Shown: positions 7,853 to 16,386, numbered from the stretch's first letter. The stretch is 64,000 nt of DNA from Desulfosudis oleivorans Hxd3 (GCF_000018405.1 NC_009943.1:933001-997000), one strand, 5' to 3'. Numbers and translations: made by a program. The notes: generated by a model not told the origin, from the sequence alone.

Positions 7853-9034
7853 ACCGGAGGGCGTCAGCTCAACGGTATATTCTGGCACAAATGGTGTGTC
7901 CGTAATCTCCGCCCCCTGAATGCGATCAACTCGGTAAGACCGGGGTTCATTGGTATTATGTCTTATCGTAAAGAGCAAGAGATTACCCGCTTGAGAACGC
8001 CGTAACGAATAAGGTTCGATAAGGTGATAGTCGTCCTTATATTTCAAATTCACGCAAAGCCTGTTGGCTGCGGCAAAACGGATTTTCTCAAGCGGCACCG
8101 TTGTGTGCCAGGCCTGGGCCATGGAAGGCGGCTGCCAGGACCGATCAATTGCCACCTGCCCGGAAGAGATGGATTCTTTTTTCACTTTTTGAGCCGTGCC
8201 GTGCAGCCATTCTATCACCTTGGGCAGCTCCACCCAGAACTGCTCAAAGGAAAGCAACACCGGCAACTGATGCGCCAGCATGTTTTTCCATTCCGCCTCC
8301 AGTTCATCACGCTCGGGCCGGTTGGTAAATGTCTCCATGGAAGGGACGGGTATCCCTTTAAACTCGCATTTCTTCGCAAGCGTATTTAAAATGACGCCCT
8401 GGGTGGTTACTAATTCATCGTGGCGATACAGATGCACCACATCATACAAGTCCCTTGGCCGCTCCCGTTCCGCCAGGGCCCTGATTTTTTCGGCAAACAC
8501 TTCCTCAAAACAGTAGCAGTTGATTTGGATGCCGTCTGCCGGACAGTCCGAATAAGGATGATGCACGTTTCTGATGACAGGGTCCAGCACCAGCACTTCA
8601 TCGGTTGTCAAATCCAGCTTAATGCGGGGAAGCGCGCCGCCCTGCCGCATTGGCCCCTGGTAGCCGATACGCCCTTCGGCGGCCATCCCGCCACGGTTGT
8701 TCTCATACACCTCAAAACGGATTAAGTCCCCGGGCACCGCTATGCCCGCAGCATCGTGAACCCATTCGGCAATCTCTTCAAAGCAGCTTACCAGAAAATC
8801 CCGATCAAGATGATCGGGATCGGTGAGGGTAAAATCAAGGTCTTCGGAAAACCGGTAAGTTTCAAAATAGCACTTTTTTAAGCAGGTACCGCCCTTAAAG
8901 GCCCAGCTTTTCCCGATCGCTGGATGATTGAATATACCGGCCAGCATCCAGCCAAGCACATAGTCTTTTTCAATAACATTTGCCCGGAGCCCGAACTCCC
9001 GGACAAAGTCCATTATTTCAGACTTGTCAATCAC
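7835..9034 (-). CDS. AbiEii/AbiGii-family nucleotidyltransferase toxin
   Basis: Toxin of a type IV AbiE toxin-antitoxin module, 399 residues. The nucleotidyltransferase motifs are intact: FKGGTCLKK, then RFSEDLDF with both metal-binding acidic residues, followed by the long helical domain. AbiEii enzymes modify tRNA or other substrates with nucleotides and stop growth during phage infection. The C-terminal part (RSYRVDRIQGAEITDTPF) looks like a WYL-type extension. The last five or so residues and the stop codon fall inside the duplicated tetR fragment, so the original C-terminus may have been replaced. It overlaps the antitoxin gene by 8 bases. Confidence 0.88.
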   Translation of the reverse strand: MIDKSEIMDFVREFGLRANVIEKDYVLGWMLAGIFNHPAIGKSWAFKGGTCLKKCYFETYRFSEDLDFTLTDPDHLDRDFLVSCFEEIAEWVHDAAGIAVPGDLIRFEVYENNRGGMAAEGRIGYQGPMRQGGALPRIKLDLTTDEVLVLDPVIRNVHHPYSDCPADGIQINCYCFEEVFAEKIRALAERERPRDLYDVVHLYRHDELVTTQGVILNTLAKKCEFKGIPVPSMETFTNRPERDELEAEWKNMLAHQLPVLLSFEQFWVELPKVIEWLHGTAQKVKKESISSGQVAIDRSWQPPSMAQAWHTTVPLEKIRFAAANRLCVNLKYKDDYHLIEPYSLRRSQAGNLLLFTIRHNTNEPRSYRVDRIQGAEITDTPFVPEYTVELTPSGPGATV

Positions 9035-9839
9035 CCGCCGCCTCCTTCCAGTTCTCAGGTACCCACAAACGCCAGCGGGTCACCAGCCGGGTATTGTTCA
9101 GGGCCGGATCAAGCCGGGTGTTGCCCGTGGTCAGCCGTTGACGGCACTGCGCAATGGCAGGCGCCTGTTCCGGCGCTGTTTTTTCAAGCAGAAAGCCCAG
9201 GCGTTTAAATACCGCTCCGTTGTTCAAGCGGTCTGCGTATTCAACCAACAGATCAAGATCGCTTTTTTCAGAACGCAGGTAGTTGGCAAACATCTCCTTT
9301 AGTGAACGAATCCCCCCGCCCAGGCCGGGCACGGCCAGCATGTCCAGAATGGTACGCGCGGGATCGGAAACCAAACTTTTGACTTGCCCGCGCCAGACCG
9401 GCTTTAACCCGAACATGGCCTTTTCGGAAATCGTGCGCAGCATAAAGGCCGTGCCTTTTATTGCCGGCTTCCTGTCTCGCGGCTTTTGAACGGTCATTAC
9501 CATGATGGTGCTGAAGATTTGTTCCGTCAGATCAAAATATTCCGCGGCGCTCCAGCCGCCGATATAGCAGGGAGAAAAAAGGCGCTCGGCAATCAGCCAG
9601 GGATCTTCCAGCGGCACGTCAGCCGTGCGGGACTCCAGTGGCACATATACATAAAGCCCCTGCCTCACTCGGGACACCCATCCTTTTTTTGACCATCGGG
9701 AAAGCATCTTGGAGGCATCCGTGGAAGCCACATTTAAAATCCTGGCCGCTTCGCCCACCGACACCGTGCCTTTGGTGCCGCGAATAACCGCAGCCATTCT
9801 TTCACGGTCTGTTTTGCCTATGCCCGTCAATTCATCCAT
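9027..9839 (-). CDS. AbiEi-family antitoxin/autorepressor
   Basis: 270 residues from the ATG at 9839, chosen because TTGAGGT lies upstream of it; the frame is open back to 9893. An N-terminal winged helix (TVSVGEAARILNVASTDASKML, RVRQGLYVYVPLE) is followed by the AbiEi C-terminal antitoxin domain. In characterised AbiE systems this protein both counters the toxin and represses its own promoter through paired inverted repeats. Two 33-bp direct repeats with inner symmetry lie just upstream (9855-9961), matching that expectation. The toxin gene follows with an 8-base overlap. Confidence 0.87.
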   Translation of the reverse strand: MDELTGIGKTDRERMAAVIRGTKGTVSVGEAARILNVASTDASKMLSRWSKKGWVSRVRQGLYVYVPLESRTADVPLEDPWLIAERLFSPCYIGGWSAAEYFDLTEQIFSTIMVMTVQKPRDRKPAIKGTAFMLRTISEKAMFGLKPVWRGQVKSLVSDPARTILDMLAVPGLGGGIRSLKEMFANYLRSEKSDLDLLVEYADRLNNGAVFKRLGFLLEKTAPEQAPAIAQCRQRLTTGNTRLDPALNNTRLVTRWRLWVPENWKEAAGD

Positions 9840-9854
9840 AATATACCTCAAGAG

Positions 9855-9961
9855 TAATTGTTCATCTATTATATGAATATATACACATACCATATACCAT
9901 TTTGGCCTGTCAAAATATATTTTATGCGTAATAATTCAACTATTATGTGAATATTAACACA
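9855..9961. promoter_or_regulatory. Paired 33-bp operator-like repeats before abiEi
   Basis: Copies at 9855-9887 and 9929-9961 agree at 27 of 33 positions. Both carry TTCA(T/A)CTATTAT(A/G)TGAA, an interrupted inverted repeat. Starts are 74 bp apart, about seven helical turns, so both sites face the same side of the DNA. The first copy lies immediately upstream of the ribosome site. Confidence 0.7.
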
Positions 9962-10069
9962 CAAAATATACTTTTACGGCCTATCGCACGAAGGAAAGTT
10001 GGTGGGGTTGTTGTTATGGTTTTCCCGTCAGGCTACGGCCTGTTCAACCATGGCGTCGGCCAGTTGAAT

Positions 10070-10105
10070 CCGCAACCGCAGCCGGGCGTAACGGCATCAC
10101 AAAAA
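10070..10105. repeat. 36-bp direct repeat, copy 2 (permease 3' end)
   Basis: Identical to 6656-6691 but detached from any permease gene. It ends 112 bp before the intact copy of the tetR repeat and marks the right edge of the accessory segment. Confidence 0.85.
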
Positions 10106-10112
10106 GTGCGTC

Positions 10113-10167
10113 TATGCAAAAAAATATTTTTTCAAACTCAAAGTTTATTTTTTTATGTTTTTGCATA
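10113..10167. other. AT-rich inverted repeat downstream of tetR
   Basis: Arms TATGCAAAAA (10113-10122) and TTTTTGCATA (10158-10167) enclose a very AT-rich loop. It lies beyond the tetR stop and may act as its transcript end. Confidence 0.4.
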
Positions 10168-10217
10168 AATTATCACTGCAAAAAAGCTATTTTATAAACC
10201 AAAGGCATCATCCGCGA

Positions 10218-10543
10218 CCTGTGCTGATGGGGGTTATTTTTCCGACCGGTGCTGGTGCAGGTTCTGGTAATGGTTGCCGATGGCCATGAACATTTCCATC
10301 GATTGGGATACAATATCGTCAACCGGGGTCTGAAAACCATCCAGGACCCATTGGTGGGCATTGGCGATCATGGCGCCGGAGATTGATGTGGGAATGATTG
10401 TCGTTTCCAGCCATTCGGGCTCCAGGGAGGGAAAAAGGGAACAAAAAATGATTTTGATCCAGCCGGCCAGGGTTTTTATCGATTCCCGGTATTCTTCGTC
10501 CACCCGGGGGCTGACGCCAAGTACCTCAAACAGTTGCACCCGG
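10218..10543. repeat. 326-bp direct repeat, copy 2 (within intact tetR)
   Basis: Covers the last part of tetR and a few bases after its stop. Copy 1 is at 7527-7852, offset by exactly 2691 bp with no gaps. Confidence 0.9.
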
Positions 10544-10899
10544 GCCCGGCGGGGATCCTGTAAAAACAGCAGGTAAAAGCTTTTTGTGATCTGGCAGGCC
10601 GCTTCTTCCGGTTTGGTCCCGGGCGTTTCAATAATCATCTGCGCCCCGGCTTCCAGTTCACTGATCAACCGGTTGAATACCGCGCACAGCAGGTCCTCTT
10701 TGTTGTTAAATGATTCATAAAAGTAGCGTTCGGTCAGCCCGGCCAGCTGGCAGATGCCCCTGATCGTTGCCTGTCCGTATCCCAGGGTACCGAACGATTC
10801 CAGGCCGGCGGCAACGAATTTCTCCCGCCGTTCATGCATCCGCTGGTCCGCGTCCACACCGCCGTACTGGCGGGTCGGTTTGTGGTGATTTTCTTTCAT
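10234..10899 (-). CDS. TetR/AcrR-family transcriptional regulator
   Basis: 221 residues from the ATG at 10899 (MKENHHKPTRQ); longer in-frame starts up to 10977 would run through an operator-like palindrome. The N-terminal helix-turn-helix is ATIRGICQLAGLTERYFYESFNNKEDLL, preceded by AAGLESFGTLGYG; the C-terminal ligand domain is helical. It is divergent from the acetoacetate-decarboxylase-family gene and two acyl-CoA dehydrogenases. Three TGACA-N8-TGTCA-type sites lie next to its start and in the divergent promoter, so it very likely represses itself and that operon. The ligand is unknown; an acyl-CoA or fatty acid would fit the genes. Confidence 0.9.
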   Translation of the reverse strand: MKENHHKPTRQYGGVDADQRMHERREKFVAAGLESFGTLGYGQATIRGICQLAGLTERYFYESFNNKEDLLCAVFNRLISELEAGAQMIIETPGTKPEEAACQITKSFYLLFLQDPRRARVQLFEVLGVSPRVDEEYRESIKTLAGWIKIIFCSLFPSLEPEWLETTIIPTSISGAMIANAHQWVLDGFQTPVDDIVSQSMEMFMAIGNHYQNLHQHRSEK

Positions 10900-10910
10900 A
10901 AAAGCAATTC

Positions 10911-10928
10911 TGACAGCTTTTATTGTCA
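10911..10928. promoter_or_regulatory. TetR operator candidate 1
   Basis: TGACA-GCTTTTAT-TGTCA lies 12 bases before the tetR start codon, positioned for autorepression. It shares the TGACA-N8-TGTCA form with 11076-11093. Confidence 0.7.
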
Positions 10929-11040
10929 CAAGCAAACTGTTTTTTTGGCAGGGTTGCCTGAAACCGGGTATTGCCAAAAAACGAATAAAATAAAATATAT
11001 AACTATTTTCGAACCGGCTTTCTACACACGTATAAAAAAC

Positions 11041-11067
11041 TTGACAACCGGGTCCTGATCATATAAT
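11041..11067 (+). promoter_or_regulatory. Sigma-70-like promoter for the acetoacetate-decarboxylase operon
   Basis: TTGACA (11041-11046) and TATAAT (11062-11067) are both perfect consensus hexamers, with a short 15-bp spacer. The short spacer would make it weak or activator-sensitive. Operator candidate 2 begins 8 bp after the -10 box. Confidence 0.6.
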
Positions 11068-11075
11068 TTTCAAAC

Positions 11076-11097
11076 TGACAATTCTTAATGTCACTTT
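11076..11097. promoter_or_regulatory. TetR operator candidate 2
   Basis: TGACAATTCTTAATGTCA followed by CTTT. It overlaps the expected transcription start of the promoter at 11041-11067, so binding would block initiation. Confidence 0.7.
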
Positions 11098-11150
11098 TTC
11101 CCGCTTTTGAAACCCGGTTATTGTGAACAGCGTAAAGGCAGGAACAAAAG

Positions 11151-11172
11151 TGACAACGCTTAATGTCGCTTT
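11151..11172. promoter_or_regulatory. TetR operator candidate 3
   Basis: TGACAACGCTTAATGTCG followed by CTTT matches candidate 2 at 19 of 22 bases. It lies 75 bp downstream of it (about seven turns) and 45 bp before the start codon. Confidence 0.65.
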
Positions 11173-11216
11173 CATGGCAAAACAAGTATGATCCTTTAAT
11201 GTGAGCGGAGGGAAAA

Positions 11217-11981
11217 ATGAAAGACAGAAAAGTGCTTCCATCATTTAAACAGTCGCTGGGCCGGATCACAAAACCCATGGCAATCGGCACCCGGTTGTGG
11301 GAGAACGCCCGTTTTGTCCTGGCCGATGTGCCGCTGAACAAAAAAGAGACGAAAAAAATCCTGCCCTGGTGCATGTGGCTCGGGCCCAATCCCACAGCCA
11401 CCCTGTTCATCGTGGATTACACCAAAACGTCCTTCACGGTTCCCTATCACGAGGCGGCGCTGCTGGTCCATGTCCGGACCCCCCTGGGCAAAGGCCTGCA
11501 TTGCCCCTGGATGGTGGTGGATGATGATACCGCCATGATCTACGGCCGGGAGATCCTGGGGTATCCGAAAAAAGCGGCGGACATCACTTTTGAAGAGAAC
11601 GGTAAAAACATCACGGCCGGTGTAACCCGTCGCGGGGTTGAAGTGCTGCGGATAGAATCAACGTCCAAGGCACAGCAGACGCCGCCGCCCCCGGTGTTTG
11701 ATCATAAAACATTCAACGTGGGCGGACCGTTGCAGTTTTTTTCCCTGGTCCAGCCGATATGGCTGTTCCGGCCCAAAGAGGAGATTACAGAATCCTACGA
11801 AACCGATGCCAGGATAACGATAAACGATTCCGAGTATGATCCCATTGCCAGGCTCATCGACGGCGAACCGTTTAACACCCGCATGGTGGTGCTGGATATC
11901 CTCCGGGCCAAATATTATCTTCCTGCCGGGCTGGCAGGGGGGATCTGGTACGTGCATTCATATTACCTGCGATACCGGTAG
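11217..11981 (+). CDS. Acetoacetate decarboxylase family protein
   Basis: 254 residues with a strong ribosome site (GGAGGG) before the ATG. The motif GREILGYPKKAADI contains the adjacent lysines that in acetoacetate decarboxylase form the Schiff base with the keto substrate. The rest of the beta-barrel is family-like (PWMVVDDDTAMIYGREILG, GGPLQFF). Family members decarboxylate beta-keto acids or carry out related Schiff-base reactions. It is followed at 20 bases by two acyl-CoA dehydrogenase genes and controlled by the divergent TetR, so the substrate is probably a CoA- or acid-linked keto compound. True acetoacetate activity is not shown by sequence. Confidence 0.87.
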   Translation: MKDRKVLPSFKQSLGRITKPMAIGTRLWENARFVLADVPLNKKETKKILPWCMWLGPNPTATLFIVDYTKTSFTVPYHEAALLVHVRTPLGKGLHCPWMVVDDDTAMIYGREILGYPKKAADITFEENGKNITAGVTRRGVEVLRIESTSKAQQTPPPPVFDHKTFNVGGPLQFFSLVQPIWLFRPKEEITESYETDARITINDSEYDPIARLIDGEPFNTRMVVLDILRAKYYLPAGLAGGIWYVHSYYLRYR

Positions 11982-12001
11982 TCACAGGAACAGGGGGCTT
12001 C

Positions 12002-13414
12002 ATGAGTTTTCATGAACTGGACCCAACGCTGTCTGGAGAAGCCGTTTTTCTTGCCGAATCAGCCCGGGAATTCGGGCAGGCCGTCATGCGGCCGGCCGGT
12101 ATCGCGCTGGACCGGTTGCATGATCCTTCCGACGTCATCGCAGAAGGTTCCGTGCTGTGGGATGTTGTCAAAGGGTATCGCGAACAGGGGTTCCACAGGC
12201 TGATGATACCCAGGGCGTTTGGCGGCTGGATGGGCAAAGTGCCGCCGGAAACCGGGGTATTGCTCAACGAACGGTTCGGCCATGCCGATGCCGGGCTGGC
12301 GGTCAGCCTGGTCGTATCCGGCATGCCCTTTGCCATGGCCCCTTTTTTCAATGACGCCAAAATCCGCCGGCTGGCCCGGGATTATGCGGAAGACAAAGAC
12401 GGCGCCCTGGTCGGGTGCTGGGGGATTACCGAACCGGACCACGGCTCGGACTGGCCCATGGGAACAACCGCCCAGGGTTCGAACCCCAAAATGGCGCCCA
12501 CGCTCCAGGCGGTAAGGCGCGGCAATGAATATGTTCTAAACGGCCAGAAGTCGGCCTGGGTCAGCAACGGCACCATCGCCACCCATGCCATGCTGCATGT
12601 CGGCCTAGACCCGTCCATGGGAATGCACGGCCAGATGCTGGCCTTCTGCCCCCTGGATTTGCCGGGCATCTCCCGGGGAAAGCCCCTGAACAAAGTGGGG
12701 CAGCGGGCCCTCAACCAGGGGGAAATCTTTTTTTCCGATGTGGTGCTGCCAAAAAGCCACCTGCTTTATCATAAACCCCTGCCGGGCGGGGACAGCCCTT
12801 TTGCCCGGGGATCGCTGGGCATTGTCAACGGGGAAACATCGATCATGATCAGCGGCCTGGCCCAGGCCGCCTATGACGAAGCCGCCAGGTACGCAAGAGA
12901 AAACAGCGGCACGGCCGGCGCGTCCATTAAAGAGGATCATGTCCGGCTGAAACTTTTTGAGATGTTCGCACAAACAGAAGCCGTGCGCGCTTTTGTGCGG
13001 CGGTCCACCCGGTTCCGGGAATCCTTTCTGCAGCCGAAGATCTCCCGGGTGTTTCCGGGCTCGCTGGTCATGTCCTATGAAAGCACCTTCGCCCTTGCGG
13101 CCAAAGGGCTTCAGGCCTTTTTCAGAATGTACGACCTGTCGTTTAAGATAAAACCCGTTCGCGGTTATTTAAAGAAAACCTGGCAGAGCGACCGCGTCAA
13201 AACCCGCTACGGGACGGGCAAGTACGGGGTTGCCGCCAAGGTGCTGGCCACGGAGGCCGCCTTTGAAATCGCGTCCGCCGCCCTGGAAATCGTCGGTGAC
13301 CAGGGCCTGACCGGCCGGTACCCGGTGGAGAAAATGCTTCGTGACGCCCGGGCCTCGATGATTGAAGACGGCTGCAACGAGACCCTGGCCCTGGCCGCTT
13401 CCGAAGATTTGTAA
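12002..13414 (+). CDS. Acyl-CoA dehydrogenase family protein (470 aa)
   Basis: FAD flavoprotein of the acyl-CoA dehydrogenase superfamily, longer than typical members (about 380-400). N-terminal helical domain, then a middle domain with CWGITEPDHGSD matching the FAD/substrate-binding TEPxxGSD motif, then the C-terminal helical domain ending GDQGLTGRYPVEKMLRDARASMIEDG. An acidic residue (IEDG) sits where the medium-chain enzyme keeps its catalytic Glu. An insert of about 60 residues around 330-400 explains the size. It is the middle gene of a three-gene operon and a paralogue of the next gene; both may form one heteromeric enzyme. Confidence 0.88.
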   Translation: MSFHELDPTLSGEAVFLAESAREFGQAVMRPAGIALDRLHDPSDVIAEGSVLWDVVKGYREQGFHRLMIPRAFGGWMGKVPPETGVLLNERFGHADAGLAVSLVVSGMPFAMAPFFNDAKIRRLARDYAEDKDGALVGCWGITEPDHGSDWPMGTTAQGSNPKMAPTLQAVRRGNEYVLNGQKSAWVSNGTIATHAMLHVGLDPSMGMHGQMLAFCPLDLPGISRGKPLNKVGQRALNQGEIFFSDVVLPKSHLLYHKPLPGGDSPFARGSLGIVNGETSIMISGLAQAAYDEAARYARENSGTAGASIKEDHVRLKLFEMFAQTEAVRAFVRRSTRFRESFLQPKISRVFPGSLVMSYESTFALAAKGLQAFFRMYDLSFKIKPVRGYLKKTWQSDRVKTRYGTGKYGVAAKVLATEAAFEIASAALEIVGDQGLTGRYPVEKMLRDARASMIEDGCNETLALAASEDL

Positions 13415-13435
13415 CCGTTATGCAAGGAGAAGAAT

Positions 13436-14671
13436 ATGGGCTATTTTGAACTGGACCTGTCGATTCCCGGGGATGTTAAGGCCATCACAAGGGAAGTGCG
13501 GCCGTTTGCGAAAAAGCGGTTGCGGCCGGCCGGCATCGAGCTGGACAACCTGCATGACCCGGCAGCCGTATGTGCCGTCAACTCCGTCATCCGGGACGTT
13601 TTCAAAGCTTACCGGAAACTGGGCCTGCATGTACTGGACATTCCCAAACAGGCGGGCGGCATGGCCGGTGAACTGCACCATAAAGCCGGCCCCATTATTG
13701 TCGAGGAAATGGGCCAGGGGGACGCCGGCCTGGCCGTCAGTATGGAAGTATCCAACCTGCCGTTCGTACTGGCGGCCATGTCTTCGCAGCCGGTGTTGCA
13801 GGAACTGGCCAAAGCCTATTGCGCGGACACCGATGCCCGGATGATCGGCTGCTGGGCAATGCCGGACGCCGGGGATTACCTGGACTGGCTGTTGCCGGGC
13901 AACGGGGCGGACAGCCATACGCCTCATACGCCCGGGTTAGCGTCGATATCGCGGGAAGACGGATACGTCATCAACGGAGAAATAACAGCATGGATCGCCA
14001 ATGCCCCCATGGCCACCCACGCGGCGGTCCTGGTCAGCCTGGACCCGTCCCGGGGCATACCCGGGTGCGGGGTGGCCATCGTTCCCCTTGACCTTCCCGG
14101 CATCACTGTCAGCAACCCCCTGGACCGGATCGGCCAGCGCACCCTGCCAAGAAGCCGGATCTCTTTTAAAGACGTGAAAATTCCGTTCACACTCATGGCG
14201 GTTTCCGACATGGAAAAGGCCCGGCCGCAAATGACAGGCATGCTGGCCCGGACAAACAACATCATCGCCGCGGCTTCGGTGGGCCTGGCCCAGGCCGCCT
14301 ATGACGAGGCCATACATTACGCCAAACAGCGGGTGCAGGGCGGGGTCCCCATATTCACGCACAAAAATATCAAGTTACAGCTTTTTAACATGTTTACAAA
14401 AGTGGAAACCGCCCGGGCCTACAGCCGCCGGGTCGGGAATTATAACCGGACCGCGGAGTCCGCGTCCCTGCATCACTCCCTGGCCGCCAAAGTTTTTTGC
14501 ACCCGCACGGCTTTCGATGTGGCCAGCGACGCCATCGCCATATTCGGCGGCAACGGCCTGACCAGGGAGTACCCGGTTGAAAAAATGTTCCGGGACGCCC
14601 GGGTGGCCATGCTCAGCGACGGGGAGAACAACACCCTGTCCATCACCGCGGCCGGTGAACTGGCCAGGTAA
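13436..14671 (+). CDS. Acyl-CoA dehydrogenase family protein (411 aa)
   Basis: Paralogue of the upstream dehydrogenase, 21 bases after it, with ribosome site AAGGAG. The C-terminal signature is well kept (IFGGNGLTREYPVEKMFRDARVAML). The middle-domain motif is altered: CWAMPDAGDYLDW replaces the usual TEPxAGSD, and the expected catalytic Glu region reads LSDGENNT, with Asp. This suggests a changed substrate, or a non-catalytic partner of the 470-residue enzyme. Family is certain; activity is not. Confidence 0.87.
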   Translation: MGYFELDLSIPGDVKAITREVRPFAKKRLRPAGIELDNLHDPAAVCAVNSVIRDVFKAYRKLGLHVLDIPKQAGGMAGELHHKAGPIIVEEMGQGDAGLAVSMEVSNLPFVLAAMSSQPVLQELAKAYCADTDARMIGCWAMPDAGDYLDWLLPGNGADSHTPHTPGLASISREDGYVINGEITAWIANAPMATHAAVLVSLDPSRGIPGCGVAIVPLDLPGITVSNPLDRIGQRTLPRSRISFKDVKIPFTLMAVSDMEKARPQMTGMLARTNNIIAAASVGLAQAAYDEAIHYAKQRVQGGVPIFTHKNIKLQLFNMFTKVETARAYSRRVGNYNRTAESASLHHSLAAKVFCTRTAFDVASDAIAIFGGNGLTREYPVEKMFRDARVAMLSDGENNTLSITAAGELAR

Positions 14672-15228
14672 AACATGGATGATTTTAAAAGCCGGAAGGT
14701 GCGACTGCCGGGCACGACCTGCGCCTTCTGGGGCTTTGTTTGTGCCTGCCTGGGCGTTGCCTGACCATAGTCCTTTCCCCCTGGCCAGCATGCCGTTCCG
14801 TGCCCTCAGCCGGGCGTAATCCGCTGGCAGCTCACAGAACCGGCGATAACTCTTCTCTGTTTTTTCTTGATTTCTGTGCCCGGTCTGCCATAAATGCTTC
14901 ATTCAAAGGCAAAATCCTGAGGAGGGTAGCCCATGTGTCAGTCCAGTTCCCATCTTTTATCTGTCGGGCGTATCGAAAAACCCGGGCCGACACCCCGGTC
15001 CGCGCCAGCCCCGGTGACTGCTATGATGGAATGAAACCGGTTGAAGTCGCCAATGCCGTCATCGAAGTGGCGGGGTTGGGATAGAAGGGAAAAATTTGGC
15101 TGGGGGCTTGAAAGAACGGTGCAGTTAAGTGTGGTGTCCCCGGAACTATATCAATTCCTTACTTATGCGGGGAATGAATTTGGCCGCGTGATTAAAGAAT
15201 AATAACAAGAGGACCTCTCGTTCTGACT
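14672..15228. other. Non-coding junction before the defence island
   Basis: No convincing gene; short frames here lack ribosome sites and family resemblance. It holds the second GGAGGGTAGCCC-type 21-bp repeat (14921-14941) and a GGTGTCCCCGGAAC sequence near 15129, a string reminiscent of REP-transposase element ends. It marks the change from GC-rich metabolic genes to AT-rich island DNA. Confidence 0.6.
14921..14941. repeat. 21-bp repeat (GGAGGGTAGCCC type), copy 2
   Basis: One mismatch from 7505-7525. Its position at the end of the TetR-controlled operon, just before the defence genes, may mark an old element boundary. Confidence 0.5.
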
Positions 15229-16386
15229 TTACTTGGGTAAACTTCCTTTTTTTAAAGCTTTATATAACTCAGACTCTCCAGACGATCCTGGTTTAAAATT
15301 TTCACTGGTAAATTCGCCGTCTTCAATTTCAATTTTTTTAAATATTTCTAAAAAGTCTTCAACTTTTGGAACGTCCCAACAGCCAGGATTAGCTAACTGG
15401 CAATATGCATTACGAAGGAATCTCATTAACGCCCTGAACCCGTTTGTTCTATTTAAAATATATCCTGTACCTGTTGAATCCCAAGCATGCGGCCATCGTG
15501 TTTTTACGGCTTCAAAATAATTCCAAATTATATCTGTTAACTCAAAGTCCTTTTCTTCAATCATCATGTTTCTGAAAATCAATTGTCTTGACTCATCCGC
15601 ATCAATTTTTTTGGGTTTTTTCCCGCGCAAATAAAGATCTCTATCATGCATTTCTTGCATTTTGGTTTTTGAGATGTATTTTAGAAGAGCTTCTACGAAT
15701 GTTGCCTGTGTTATGGTTTCATTGTATCTATTCTTCGTTGCAACTCCGAGTCTTCTTATTCTTTGGTAAAAAGGACTGTTTTTGTCACCATCAAGGGCAA
15801 CGGCTATTTTGTGGCACAATTTTTGGGGGCTGCGCGCTTTTGCATAATCAAAAAGATCATATACCAAACTCTTATTTACTTTTGTTTGGGCAAGATTCAC
15901 TGTGGAAAAAATATACGCTTGTTCTGCCACATCAATATCAACAAAAATACTGACATTAATATCGAAGTGAGGTCCATTATAGTTCTTAAGGCCTTCAATT
16001 CGATGTTGCCCATCTATAACCTTTGCAATTTGACCAAAAATTATTTTTTCCTCTTCGTTGTCTGCATCAAGATAGTTTTGTAGTGTCATTTCACTTGTCT
16101 GTTCATTATACTCAGCACAAAGTGAGCTGACAGATAAAATTATACTGGTTGGAAAACAAGCATCTACAGTTTTCACATATTCTGATAATTCTTTTACCCT
16201 TTTCTTGCTTAATGGCCGTTGTATGCCTAAATATTTCTCAAAATCTCTTTCATCAAATATTCTTCGAACATCCACCCACGTAATATCAGAAAGATCTTTA
16301 TAACCAATACTGCCTATGTAAAAATTTCCAATTGGCTGGGATATTTTAAGGCAAGGGAATGAAATCGATTTCGGATCCTCTTTCAT
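15229..16386 (-). CDS. DGQHR-domain (DndB-like) protein
   Basis: 385 residues. The motif VIDGQHRIEGL near residue 124, followed by NLAQTKVNKSL near 175, defines the DGQHR family, which includes DndB of phosphorothioate DNA modification systems and many unassigned island proteins. The fold is distantly ParB/Srx-like and may bind DNA or nucleotides. No dnd genes are present here. It starts inside the stop of the membrane-protein gene (4-base overlap), which follows a Dam-like methylase, so the three are one transcript. The base composition is far more AT-rich than the flanking operons, indicating transfer. Precise function unknown. Confidence 0.83.
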   Translation of the reverse strand: MKEDPKSISFPCLKISQPIGNFYIGSIGYKDLSDITWVDVRRIFDERDFEKYLGIQRPLSKKRVKELSEYVKTVDACFPTSIILSVSSLCAEYNEQTSEMTLQNYLDADNEEEKIIFGQIAKVIDGQHRIEGLKNYNGPHFDINVSIFVDIDVAEQAYIFSTVNLAQTKVNKSLVYDLFDYAKARSPQKLCHKIAVALDGDKNSPFYQRIRRLGVATKNRYNETITQATFVEALLKYISKTKMQEMHDRDLYLRGKKPKKIDADESRQLIFRNMMIEEKDFELTDIIWNYFEAVKTRWPHAWDSTGTGYILNRTNGFRALMRFLRNAYCQLANPGCWDVPKVEDFLEIFKKIEIEDGEFTSENFKPGSSGESELYKALKKGSLPK

